In this document: piece after piece, positions 1-6,579 of the stretch
Layout: every line of letters starts with the position of its first letter
Numbering within the stretch: the stretch's first letter is position 1
Source: Spyradocola merdavium
GTDB lineage: Bacteria > Bacillota > Clostridia > Christensenellales > UBA1750
DNA: 19,094 nucleotides
Assembly (NCBI GenBank): GCA_018711265.1
Contig: DVIM01000135.1
Coordinates: 1-19,094 of the forward strand
Reading direction: 5' to 3'
Position numbers and translations under genes: made by a program
The notes under the pieces: generated by a model
Told to the model about the DNA's origin: nothing
Database searches by the model: none
The model's input: only the letters and a program-made list of their open reading frames with translations

Positions 1-899
1 TCGGAAATATGGGAGTGGGGAAGGATAAAATAGGGAAAAAGCAGGTTGAGGAGCCAACAATTTTAGTGGAGGATGCACAAATCCTCTATGAAGTACCGAT
101 GCAGGAAAAAACTTCCGGGCAAGCAAATGTAGGCGCACAGTATATATTGTTGGACATGGCGGATGCGCAGGGGAACATTGTCGAGCCGGAAGAAGTAGTG
201 GAGGTTCTCCTGCCGTATCCGGAAGGGATGGACTACACCGACAGTGCGAACTACACTTTCACGCTCCAGCATTACGAAAACGAACAGGATGAAACCGGAG
301 AAAGCGTGCGCGTTACCCCCACAGAGAATGGCTTGCTCTTTGCAACGAAAAGCTTTAGTCCCTTCCTGCTCATCTGGGGGCCGGAGGATGAAGAGATTGA
401 ACCAGAAGCGCCGCAGGGGGACACAGATAGCGCGTTTGTGGAACCTCCCTACTATCCGGACTACGAGGACGAAACGCAAGAGCCCTCCTCGGCAGAGGAG
501 GCGACTCCAGAGTTGCGCTACGTGATGTGCAATCGACTGAATTTGCGCGCAGGCCCCGGGACAGATCACGCCAGCATGGGGCTGCTCCCGCGGGGTACGT
601 CGATGACCGTGCTGTCCGAGGAGAATGGATGGGCAAGCGTTGTCCTCGCCGATGGGAGACAAGGCTTCGTCTCGACAGCCTATCTGTTCGGAGGGAGATG
701 GCCGCAAGAGGCGGTTACCATTGCGCGCAACCTCAATGTGCGCAGTGGACCCGGCACAGAATTCGACCGCATCGATCTTTTGCCGCGCGGGTCTGCAGTA
801 ACGATCACGGGTATAGAAAGCGACTTCTGTGAGATTGCCTGGGAGAACGGCAAGGCATATGTCTCCGTGCACTATCTGGCGTTTGACAACGCTCTTTAA
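1..899 (+). CDS. C-terminal part of a surface/secreted protein with two SH3b domains (5' partial)
   Basis: The reading frame is open back to the window edge, so the ATG at position 9 is probably an internal Met; no ribosome site can be judged in the 8 bases before it. Residues are numbered from that Met. Residues about 20-125 look like a beta-rich module of large clostridial surface proteins (VLLPYPEG, YTFTLQHYE, then SFSPFLLIW). An acidic, proline-rich linker follows (about 126-168). Two bacterial SH3 (SH3b) domains come next, at about 169-228 and 233-292, each with the hallmark LNLRAGPGT / LNVRSGPGT and a closing FVSTAYL / YVSVHYL. SH3b domains usually bind peptidoglycan or other wall polymers, so an envelope or extracellular role is likely. 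No LPXTG or membrane anchor is visible at the C-terminus. The gene is less GC-rich than everything to its right. Domain calls are confident; the function of the whole protein is not known. Confidence 0.75.
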   Translation, partial: GNMGVGKDKIGKKQVEEPTILVEDAQILYEVPMQEKTSGQANVGAQYILLDMADAQGNIVEPEEVVEVLLPYPEGMDYTDSANYTFTLQHYENEQDETGESVRVTPTENGLLFATKSFSPFLLIWGPEDEEIEPEAPQGDTDSAFVEPPYYPDYEDETQEPSSAEEATPELRYVMCNRLNLRAGPGTDHASMGLLPRGTSMTVLSEENGWASVVLADGRQGFVSTAYLFGGRWPQEAVTIARNLNVRSGPGTEFDRIDLLPRGSAVTITGIESDFCEIAWENGKAYVSVHYLAFDNAL

Positions 900-907
900 A
901 AAGTAAA

Positions 908-942
908 CCTCCGCCGCCTGCGAAACCCGCAGGCGGCGGAGG
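908..942. terminator. Bidirectional intrinsic terminator
   Basis: A perfect 15-bp GC stem (908-922 with 928-942) has a 5-nt loop. On the minus strand it is followed by TTTACTTTTT, a good U-tract for ending the MATE transcript. On the plus strand the run is weaker (GGTTTGCGCGTTT), but it lies 9 nt after the stop of the SH3b gene. It serves two convergent genes. Confidence 0.85.
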
Positions 943-953
943 GGTTTGCGCGT

Positions 954-2318
954 TTAGGCGATGTCCGCGACGACGTTGTGCAGCCACTTCTTGGAGAGGA
1001 TGCGCGGCACGCCCAGGATCGCCTTGACCACGTCCTCCGAGCAGACGCACAGGTAGACGCCCCAGAGCGGCAGGCCCAGGTTTGCGCCCAGGAAGGCCAG
1101 CGGAACCGCGACCACCCAGACCGTCGCCGTGTCCAGGATGCAGGCAAAGAGCGTGTCCCCGCCGCTGCGGCAGAGGCCCACGATGATGACCATCGTGAAC
1201 GCCTTGGGGATGAGCATGAAGGCCTGCAGCGCCAGCATCTCCATGGTCATCTGCAGGGTTTCGGGCGTGACGGTGAAGAAGGTCAGGATCACCGGCCGCA
1301 GGAGGATCAGCAGGATGCACATCACCACGCCGATCATGGGCACGAGCGCCATGAAGCGCTGCCCGTCCCGGGACGCGCCGGCCTCGTCGCCCGAGCCGAT
1401 CTTGTGGCCGATGAGGATGGCGCAGGCGTCCGAGAGTCCGCGGATGAGCACGAGGAAGAGCTGGAAGACCGTGCTCGCGATCTGGACCGAGGCCAGGGCG
1501 CCCGTGCCCAGGAGGCCGTAGGCCACGGTGTAGAGCGAAACGCCCGTGGACCAGAGCGTCTCGTTGAGCAGCACCGGCAGCGACGTGCGGAAATAGCGCT
1601 TCAGGAAGTCGCGGTCAAAGCGCAGGAAGAGCTGGCGGAAATTCGCCGCGACGGGCGTGCGCTTGCGGTAGACGACCGTGGCCAGCACCGTGAGCTCCAC
1701 CACGCGCGCGATGGCCGTGGCGATCGCCGCGCCGCGCAGCCCAAGCTCCGGAAAGCCCAGCAGGCCGAAGATCAGGATCGAGTTCAGCAGCGTGTTCGTC
1801 GCCACGGAAAGAAGGCTGGTCAGCATCGGCAGGCGCACGTTGCCCGTCGCGCGGCAGGCAAAGCCCATCGTGTAGGAAAAGGCCGTCACCACGTAGGAGA
1901 GGCCGACGATGCGCAGGTAGGAGGCGCCCTCCGCGATGACGGCCGCATCGCGCGAGTAGATCGAGATCAGCCGCTCCGGAATGAGCAGCGCGCCCGCTGA
2001 GAACAGCAGCGAGGCCGCCAGCGCCAGCAGGTACATGATGCCCATCGTGCGGTGCACGCCGGGGAGATCGCCCTTCCCATGGAACTGCGCCATGAAGACC
2101 GATGCCCCGGAGCTCACGCCGAAGAGCACCAGCGAAAGGAGAAAGTAGATCTGGTTGGCGACGCCCACGGCGGCGATGTCCACATCGCCCAGGTGCCCCA
2201 GCATCACCACGTCCACCATGTTGACGGACGTAGTGATGAAGGACTGCAGGGCGATGGGCAGGCCGATGGAAAAGGCCGCCTTGAGGAAGTCCTTGGGGAA
2301 GAGCCGAATGCGATTCAT
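954..2318 (-). CDS. MATE family multidrug/drug:cation antiporter
   Basis: This 454-residue protein has the normal length and hydrophobicity of a MATE exporter, with about 12 membrane helices in two homologous halves. The start is typical: residues 15-50 carry the FSIGLPIALQSFITTSVN and MVDVVMLGHLGDVDIAAVG signatures, the latter the classic MATE helix-1/2 region. MATE proteins export cationic drugs or metabolites in exchange for Na+ or H+; the substrate cannot be read from sequence. The ATG is preceded by GGAGG at 9 nt spacing. A promoter lies at 2373-2401 and a strong terminator at 908-942, so the gene appears monocistronic. No dedicated regulator gene adjoins it. The family call is secure; the exact subfamily is not. 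Confidence 0.93.
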   Translation of the reverse strand: MNRIRLFPKDFLKAAFSIGLPIALQSFITTSVNMVDVVMLGHLGDVDIAAVGVANQIYFLLSLVLFGVSSGASVFMAQFHGKGDLPGVHRTMGIMYLLALAASLLFSAGALLIPERLISIYSRDAAVIAEGASYLRIVGLSYVVTAFSYTMGFACRATGNVRLPMLTSLLSVATNTLLNSILIFGLLGFPELGLRGAAIATAIARVVELTVLATVVYRKRTPVAANFRQLFLRFDRDFLKRYFRTSLPVLLNETLWSTGVSLYTVAYGLLGTGALASVQIASTVFQLFLVLIRGLSDACAILIGHKIGSGDEAGASRDGQRFMALVPMIGVVMCILLILLRPVILTFFTVTPETLQMTMEMLALQAFMLIPKAFTMVIIVGLCRSGGDTLFACILDTATVWVVAVPLAFLGANLGLPLWGVYLCVCSEDVVKAILGVPRILSKKWLHNVVADIA

Positions 2319-2372
2319 GGCGGGAAACCTCCGCTTTGCTCAAGTTTGCCCGAAAAAAAGGGCAGCAGGGAC

Positions 2373-2401
2373 AGTATAGCAAAAGGCCCCCCCGATTGCA
2401 A
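2373..2401 (-). promoter_or_regulatory. Promoter of the MATE gene
   Basis: On the minus strand the -35 TTGCAA (2396-2401) is separated by 17 nt from a -10 TATACT (2373-2378), which carries a TGC extension just upstream. The expected start is near 2366, giving a leader of about 48 nt that includes the GGAGG site. Found by eye. Confidence 0.6.
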
Positions 2402-2427
2402 TCCAAAAAGGAAGGATTTGTTCATCA

Positions 2428-2441
2428 TTGTTTACAAACAA
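2428..2441. promoter_or_regulatory. Possible operator, inverted repeat TTGTTT-AC-AAACAA
   Basis: A perfect 6-bp inverted repeat with a 2-nt centre lies in the AT-rich gap upstream of the MATE promoter, about 25 nt before an extended -10 on the plus strand. It could be a regulator site for either direction. A short AT-rich palindrome may also arise by chance. Confidence 0.25.
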
Positions 2442-2465
2442 GTCACGATTCAAACACAGTTCCCT

Positions 2466-2672
2466 GCTATACTTTATCTATCGGTTGAGGAAAATCCCTC
2501 ATCCACCGAAATTCTTTTAACCACCCCGGCAGGCAAGCAACCAAACATCCCCAAACCAGATGATTTGACACACAAAAGACTCCTCCTCTCCATTCTTAGC
2601 CTGCTTTCCTCATATTCGGCAACAGCGCCGCGCTTCCCTTGAGCAAGGAAGCGCGGCTCCTGTATTTTTGGG
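2466..2672 (+). ncRNA. Candidate small RNA in the 2319-2685 gap
   Basis: The 367-bp gap holds no convincing ORF. On the plus strand it has an extended -10 (TGCTATACT, 2466-2474) with no good -35. The predicted start near 2481 coincides with a stem (CGGT and TGAGG, 2483-2491, pairing with CCTCA and ACCG, 2498-2509, with a 3-nt bulge). At 2628-2656 there is a strong hairpin followed by CTCCTGTATTTTT. Promoter, 5' stem and 3' terminator-like hairpin together would define an RNA of about 190 nt. The hairpin alone could instead end the GNAT transcript from the other strand. Low confidence. Confidence 0.25.
2628..2656. terminator. Terminator-like hairpin downstream of the GNAT gene
   Basis: A 10-bp stem CCGCGCTTCC/GGAAGCGCGG, extended by two pairs past a bulged C, has a 4-nt loop. 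It lies 30 nt past the GNAT stop. The plus-strand side has the better U-tract (TGTATTTTT, 2661-2669); the minus side has only GCGCTGTTG. Confidence 0.55.
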
Positions 2673-2685
2673 GCCCGGGGCCGGC

Positions 2686-3090
2686 TCACAGCGCCTTGCG
2701 CAGGATCAGCTCCAGCGGATCGCCGGGCAGGGCAAAGGCCCCGATGTCCGCATAGCCCAGGTGGCGGTAGAAGTGCTGAGCAAACTCGTTCGCCTGCGTG
2801 GAGGTCAGCACCGCGGCGTGCCCGGCCCGGCGCATCCGCTCCTCCCAGGCCTCCATCAGCGCGCGGCCGTGCCCGTGCCCGCGGTGCGGCTCCAGAAGGT
2901 AGAGCATGTTCAGGAAGGGAATCTCGTCCCAGAACAGGGACCAGCGCAGCCAACCGGCGATCTCCTCCCCATCGCAGAGGACGAGGACGCGCGCGCCGGC
3001 GAGGCTCTCGCGGAGCGCGTCCGCGGAAATGTGCTTGTCCAGGGCGGAAAGCGCGCCTGCATCGCGCGCGGTTGCCGTGCGGATTTCCAT
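2686..3090 (-). CDS. GNAT family N-acetyltransferase
   Basis: A 134-residue single-domain Gcn5-related acetyltransferase. The acetyl-CoA pyrophosphate-binding loop is R70-G-H-G-H-G75 (R/Q-x-x-G-x-G/A), followed by helix ALMEAWEERMR. The C-terminal motif-B region is NEFAQHFYRHLGY (101-113). The N-terminus IRTATARDAGAL is the usual beta1-alpha1 of the family. It transfers acetyl from acetyl-CoA to an amine or protein; the substrate is unknown. The frame is open to 3132, but the ATG at 3090 is preferred because GGGGAGG lies 8 nt upstream and family homology begins there. That ribosome site sits in the 3' arm of a terminator hairpin, with the U-tract directly before the ATG. Confidence 0.88.
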   Translation of the reverse strand: MEIRTATARDAGALSALDKHISADALRESLAGARVLVLCDGEEIAGWLRWSLFWDEIPFLNMLYLLEPHRGHGHGRALMEAWEERMRRAGHAAVLTSTQANEFAQHFYRHLGYADIGAFALPGDPLELILRKAL

Positions 3091-3148
3091 AAAAAAGGCC
3101 TCCCCATTTCCCGTTTGGCTTGAGCATACCATGGGAAAGGAGGAGGCC
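3091..3148 (-). terminator. Terminator of the PadR-DUF1700-DUF4097 operon, overlapping the GNAT leader
   Basis: On the minus strand, 3148-3133 pairs with 3112-3097 (14 of 16 positions match), with a 20-nt loop and then six T residues at 3096-3091. The GNAT ATG follows immediately. The 3' arm contains the GNAT ribosome site (GGGGAGG), so the structure would also mask translation on a read-through transcript. Confidence 0.7.
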
Positions 3149-3152
3149 GCAA
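3123..3152 (-). promoter_or_regulatory. Probable GNAT promoter nested in the terminator
   Basis: The -10 TATGCT (3123-3128), with a TGG extension, lies in the terminator loop. A weak -35 TTGCGG (3147-3152) lies 18 nt upstream. Start would be near 3116, past the 5' stem arm, so this transcript could not form the hairpin and its ribosome site stays free. Found by eye. Confidence 0.45.
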
Positions 3153-3162
3153 GCGCTTTTTT

Positions 3163-4173
3163 TTACTCCGCGAAGGAGAGGTCCATGTCGCCCATGCTCG
3201 TCGAGACGAAGATGCGGTTCTCCGACTCCGAGCGGGGGTTGATGCGATCCGGCTCTCCATCGGTGCGCACGAGGTCCGCGTTGTGCACGGACAGGTCGCC
3301 CATGCTCGTCTCCAGCGTCACGAAGTAGTTCTCCGCGCTGTCTGCAAAGCGCAGCGTCAGGTCGCCCAGGTTCGTCTCCAGCGAGCAGGCCCCGCGCAGC
3401 GTGCCGTCCAGCAGGGCGTCGCCCAGGTCCGAGTTGAAGGTCAGGCCCGTGAGCGCCACGTCCTGCAGCGTCGCGTCCCCGATGTTCGCGCGGATGTCCG
3501 CGCTGACGCTCGCGCTGCCGTTGCGCAGGGTCAGGTCGCCCGTGTCCACGGAGGCGTTCAGCGTCTCGCAGGAGAAGCCGTCCAAGTCGATCTCGCCCAC
3601 GCTGTTGGTGAGGGTGAGGATCTGCGCGTCCAGGTTCTGGAGCGTGAGGCTCCCCACGGAGGAGGTGATCGAGATCGCGTCCGCGCGCAGCGGCATGGCG
3701 TTGGAGAAATCCCCGGCGTTGGTGGAGACGTCGATGAAGCGCAGCTCCGCCTCCGGCAGGTAGAGCGTCACCGAGCGCGGCGCGACGGAGCCCATGTGCA
3801 GGCGGCCGCGCAGGTCGATGCGGAACAGGCCCAGGTCGATCAGCGTGCCGTCGCGCAGGCCGTCCGCGCTCTCGATGGTCAGCGCGCCGTCCTCCTGGGT
3901 GACCCGGAGGTCGTCCGCGCCGTAGCCGCGCGTCTCCACGCGGGCCGATTCGCCCGCGGGCACGGGAACAATCCGCACGCTGCCCAGCGAGACGTCCACG
4001 CGCAGCGAGGTCAGAGCGGACGCATCCACGGCGTAGTCGCGGTCCACGGGGTTTTCCGGCGTGTAGCGGTCCGCCGTGGCCCAGAACATGTACAGACCCA
4101 TGCCGCCCGTCAGCAGGCCGACCGCCAGCACGCAGGCCGCCACGATCAGCGTGACGCGAATCCATTTCTTCAT
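3163..4173 (-). CDS. DUF4097 (putative adhesin-type) beta-solenoid membrane protein
   Basis: A 336-residue protein with a short basic N-terminus (MKKWIRV), one membrane helix at about 7-30, and an extracytoplasmic region of repeating beta strands. About nine repeats of roughly 20 residues end in an N/S-x-GD-type turn (NAGDFSN, SSVGSLTL, NSVGEIDL, DTGDLTL, NIGDATL, DLGDALL, NLGDLTL, SMGDLSV, SMGDMDL), the pattern of DUF4097 proteins that fold as right-handed beta helices. The start is the ATG at 4173, which overlaps the DUF1700 stop as ATGA; an open frame further upstream runs inside DUF1700 and is not used. Context (PadR, then DUF1700, then this gene) is a common Bacillota arrangement. A role in envelope homeostasis is likely, but the biochemistry is unknown. 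Confidence 0.88.
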   Translation of the reverse strand: MKKWIRVTLIVAACVLAVGLLTGGMGLYMFWATADRYTPENPVDRDYAVDASALTSLRVDVSLGSVRIVPVPAGESARVETRGYGADDLRVTQEDGALTIESADGLRDGTLIDLGLFRIDLRGRLHMGSVAPRSVTLYLPEAELRFIDVSTNAGDFSNAMPLRADAISITSSVGSLTLQNLDAQILTLTNSVGEIDLDGFSCETLNASVDTGDLTLRNGSASVSADIRANIGDATLQDVALTGLTFNSDLGDALLDGTLRGACSLETNLGDLTLRFADSAENYFVTLETSMGDLSVHNADLVRTDGEPDRINPRSESENRIFVSTSMGDMDLSFAE

Positions 4174-4769
4174 TTCGCTTCCGCTCCCTTCTTGCGCCGG
4201 CCGGCGGTGAAGATCTTCTTCATCAGCAGGCCGGTCCAATAGCACAGGTATCCGGTGAAGATGCCGCAGAGCACGCCCAGGCCCCCGCAGACGAGCGCCA
4301 GGCCCAGCAGAATCGCCCCCGCCGGCGCAAAACCGGCAAAGGCCGGAAAGCTGGCGCACAGGAACACGAGAAACAGCGCCAGCAGCGTAAGGCTCGCGGC
4401 GAGAAATCCGCCGAGGATGCCCACCACCGCGACGAGAAACGCCGCCGCGATCGTGAGCGCCGCAGCCAGGGCCGCGGCCCCAACCCCGAGCAGCACCGGG
4501 CTGAACAGGATGCACAGCAGGACGATCGCCACGTAGAACCAGGGGGAGCGCCCTTCCTTCTGTCCCTTGCGGGCGGCGTTGCCCGCGCCGTAGTCCGCAA
4601 GGATGCGGTCGGCAATCGCGTCCGGCGAGCCGAGCTGGCGCGCGGCCTCCTCCTCGGACTCCGCCTCGTCAAAGTATTCCTCGTAGTACTTCAGCGCCGC
4701 GTCCTGCTCCTCGGCCGGCAGGTGGCTCAGGCGCTTGCGCAGCGCGGTCATGAATTCATTGCGCGTCAT
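4170..4769 (-). CDS. DUF1700 family membrane protein
   Basis: A 199-residue protein. The first 65 residues are the characteristic soluble helical segment (FMTALRKRLSHLPAEEQD, then YYEEYFDEAESEEEAARQLG, then IADRILADY). About four hydrophobic helices span residues 75-185, and the tail is basic (GRRKKGAEAK). In the family this N-terminal domain is thought to be an interaction or signalling module next to membrane helices, and the genes usually follow a PadR regulator. Both ends overlap neighbours by 4 nt (ATGA), with PadR upstream and DUF4097 downstream, so translation of the three is probably coupled. Function is unknown beyond the operon association. Confidence 0.88.
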   Translation of the reverse strand: MTRNEFMTALRKRLSHLPAEEQDAALKYYEEYFDEAESEEEAARQLGSPDAIADRILADYGAGNAARKGQKEGRSPWFYVAIVLLCILFSPVLLGVGAAALAAALTIAAAFLVAVVGILGGFLAASLTLLALFLVFLCASFPAFAGFAPAGAILLGLALVCGGLGVLCGIFTGYLCYWTGLLMKKIFTAGRRKKGAEAK

Positions 4770-5092
4770 GATTCATTCTCCTCCTGACTTTGGACAAGGA
4801 TTTCATCAATGCGTCGCTTGTACTCCACCCACTCCTCCTGGTAGGTGGCAAGCACCTGCCGCCCCCGCGGCGTGATCCGGTAATATCGCCGGTTTCGGCC
4901 GGAGATGGCCACGTCGTAGGTCGTCAGGCACCCATCCTTTTGCAGCCGCCGGAGCACGGGGTAGAGCGAGGACTCGGATACGCCCAGGCCCTGCGAGAGC
5001 TGCTGCGTGATGCGGTAGCCGTAGGTGTCCTCCTTGTCCAGCGCCGCAAGCACGCAGGCATCCATCATGGCAGCGTTGACGGGCAGCAACAC
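4766..5092 (-). CDS. PadR family transcriptional regulator
   Basis: A 108-residue winged-helix protein of the short PadR type. The core has LDKEDTYGYRITQQLSQ, recognition region VSESSLYPVLRRLQKDG and wing SGRNRRYYRITPRGRQ, and ends in a C-terminal helix for dimer formation. The best start is GTG at 5092, with AGGAGG 10 nt upstream; no ATG fits better. It overlaps DUF1700 by ATGA. A palindromic site lies between the -35 and -10 of its own promoter, so it probably represses its own operon and releases it when a ligand or envelope stress is sensed. The inducer is unknown. Confidence 0.9.
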   Translation of the reverse strand: MLLPVNAAMMDACVLAALDKEDTYGYRITQQLSQGLGVSESSLYPVLRRLQKDGCLTTYDVAISGRNRRYYRITPRGRQVLATYQEEWVEYKRRIDEILVQSQEENES

Positions 5093-5135
5093 GATGACTC
5101 GACCTCCTTCCTAAAGCAATATTGGCCTTACGCGC

Positions 5136-5156
5136 ATATTATATGACGTATAATAT
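5136..5156. promoter_or_regulatory. Probable PadR operator
   Basis: A perfect inverted repeat ATATTATA-TGACG-TATAATAT (8-bp arms, 5-nt spacer) covers the -10 and most of the spacer of the PadR promoter. Its position would block RNA polymerase. Assignment to PadR is from location only. Confidence 0.6.
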
Positions 5157-5166
5157 TACTTGTCAA
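5138..5166 (-). promoter_or_regulatory. Consensus sigma-A promoter of the PadR operon
   Basis: On the minus strand: TTGACA (5161-5166), exactly 17 nt, then TATAAT (5138-5143). All twelve consensus positions match. Start is expected near 5131, leaving a leader of about 40 nt that includes AGGAGG. Confidence 0.88.
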
Positions 5167-5208
5167 TAGGGGTGGGAGCGAAATTTTTTCCTTTCCCAGT
5201 TTGCTGGG

Positions 5209-5237
5209 GGGACAAACGCCGGGGGATATGCTATACT
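5209..5237 (+). promoter_or_regulatory. Promoter of the membrane protein-ACT-UPF0210 operon
   Basis: -35 GGGACA (5209-5214), 17-nt spacer, -10 TATACT (5232-5237) with a TGC extension. It lies back-to-back with the PadR promoter, and the first gene starts 60 nt downstream. The same extended -10 (TGCTATACT) drives the MATE gene. Confidence 0.55.
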
Positions 5238-5296
5238 AGGGGGAAGCAAGAGCGCCCTCTGGCGGCGAGCGCCAGGGGTTCGGGAGGGAATGGAAT

Positions 5297-6289
5297 ATGC
5301 AGAGCGAAAGACCGCGCGAGACCTTTGCGGCGCTGTTTGCGCGCGGGTGGAGAATTTACGCCGCGTCCTTTTCGGCGTCGATCGCGCCGTCCCTGCTGTG
5401 CTTCGCGCTGCCGGCTGCGCTGGTTTCGGCGGTCGCCTATTTCGCGGCGGTTTTGCTGTTCCAGCCCGCGCTGCTGGCCGTGCGGGAGCTGGTGCAGGCG
5501 CTGCTGTCGGCGGGCCTGAACACCCAGGCGATGGAGGAGGCCCTGGCCCGCGCCGGGGAATACCTGAGCGCGATCACGCCGGAGGGCGTGCTGTCGATGC
5601 TCCTGGGGATGCTGGGGCTGCTGCTGGTGCTGATCCCGCTCGAGCTCCTGGCCAGCGTCGTGCTCATGCCCATCGGGCAGGGCGCGGTGGCCGAGGCGCA
5701 GTCGCGCATGTGGCACGGGGTGCGCATTCCGGCGCGGCGCGCGCTCTCCGCGGCCGGCCGCAGGGCCGGGCGGCTGATCGTGCTCTCCCTGTGCGGGATG
5801 GCGGCGGCGTATGCGGTGAGTCTTGTCGTGAACCTGGCGCTCTCCCTGCTGGCGGCGCTGCCGGGCGGGGCGGGGATCGTGCTGATCGGCGTCTACGCCG
5901 TGCAGCTGGCGCTGACGCTGGGGATCGGGGCGTGCCTGAGCCTTGCCGTGCTCGTGGGCATCAACGAGGACAAGTGGCACTTCCTCGCCCTGTACGAGGC
6001 GGCGAAGCGCTTCCTGCGGGACGGCCGGTTTGCGCTGCTGTACCTGTGCTATTTTGGCATTGCGCTCGTGGTGGGGGTTGCCGCCCTTGCGGCGGACCTG
6101 TACGTTGCGCTGATGCTCTTCTTCCCGCCGGTGTTCACGAGCGTTGCCGCGGCGTTTTTGCAGCCGTTCGGCATGGCTCTGCTCACCTCGGCCTATTACG
6201 CGGACCGGAAGCGCCAGGGCTATGCGCCGGCGTGCGGTCTCAACGACAAACCGGGTCCCGAAGCGGGCCCTTCAGGAGGAGACTTATGA
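5297..6289 (+). CDS. Integral membrane protein of unknown function
   Basis: A 330-residue, strongly hydrophobic protein with roughly six to seven membrane helices (about 22-60, 101-125, 155-180, 185-220, 250-280 and 285-305) and a cytoplasmic-looking basic loop at about 130-155. The N-terminus (ERPRETFAALFARGWRIYAASF, in part) and the spaced helices resemble the broad class of bacterial proteins that help organise membranes (DUF975 or glycerophosphodiesterase membrane-domain type), but I cannot assign a family. The ATG has GGGAGGG 8 nt upstream. Its stop overlaps the start of the ACT gene as ATGA, tying its translation to that regulator. No enzyme motif is visible. Confidence 0.8.
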   Translation: MQSERPRETFAALFARGWRIYAASFSASIAPSLLCFALPAALVSAVAYFAAVLLFQPALLAVRELVQALLSAGLNTQAMEEALARAGEYLSAITPEGVLSMLLGMLGLLLVLIPLELLASVVLMPIGQGAVAEAQSRMWHGVRIPARRALSAAGRRAGRLIVLSLCGMAAAYAVSLVVNLALSLLAALPGGAGIVLIGVYAVQLALTLGIGACLSLAVLVGINEDKWHFLALYEAAKRFLRDGRFALLYLCYFGIALVVGVAALAADLYVALMLFFPPVFTSVAAAFLQPFGMALLTSAYYADRKRQGYAPACGLNDKPGPEAGPSGGDL

Positions 6290-6552
6290 AAGCTGTCATC
6301 ACCGTCCTTGGCAAGGACCGCACGGGCATCATCGCCTCGGTCTCGAATCTGCTCTACCAGCACGGCGTCAACATCCTGGACATCACCCAGACCATCCTCT
6401 CGGACATGTTCACCATGATCATGCTCGTGGAGATCGGGCAGGACAGCGAGTACAACGTCGTGCGCGACGCGCTGCTGACCCTGGCCGGGGAAATGAACCT
6501 GGAAATCCGCGTGCAGCGCAGCGACATCTTCGACGCGATGCACCGCATCTAG
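6286..6552 (+). CDS. ACT domain protein (UPF0237 family)
   Basis: An 88-residue single ACT domain with a beta-alpha-beta-beta-alpha-beta layout. The first strand and loop, AVITVLGKDRTGIIASVS, is the ligand-binding signature, followed by HGVNILDITQTI and FTMIMLVEI. Such stand-alone domains usually bind amino acids or related small molecules and act as sensors, like the glycine-cleavage regulator GcvR. UPF0237 proteins of Gram-positive bacteria are commonly encoded beside UPF0210, as here, where the next gene starts 27 nt downstream. The start overlaps the previous stop by 4 nt, with AGGAGGA just upstream. The length is full for the family; the ligand is unknown. Confidence 0.92.
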   Translation: MKAVITVLGKDRTGIIASVSNLLYQHGVNILDITQTILSDMFTMIMLVEIGQDSEYNVVRDALLTLAGEMNLEIRVQRSDIFDAMHRI

Positions 6553-6579
6553 GCGCGGACTGTAGGAGGGAGAAACGCC

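Noticed and set aside
3163..4515. A 450-codon open frame extending the DUF4097 gene upstream
   Set aside because: The extra part lies in a different frame of the DUF1700 gene and is Gly/Arg-rich shadow sequence. The ATG at 4173 overlapping the DUF1700 stop is the natural start.
6251..6270. GGGTCCCG/CGGGCCC symmetry before the ACT gene
   Set aside because: It lies inside the end of the membrane protein gene, has a bulge and no U-tract, and precedes a coupled start, so termination there is unlikely.
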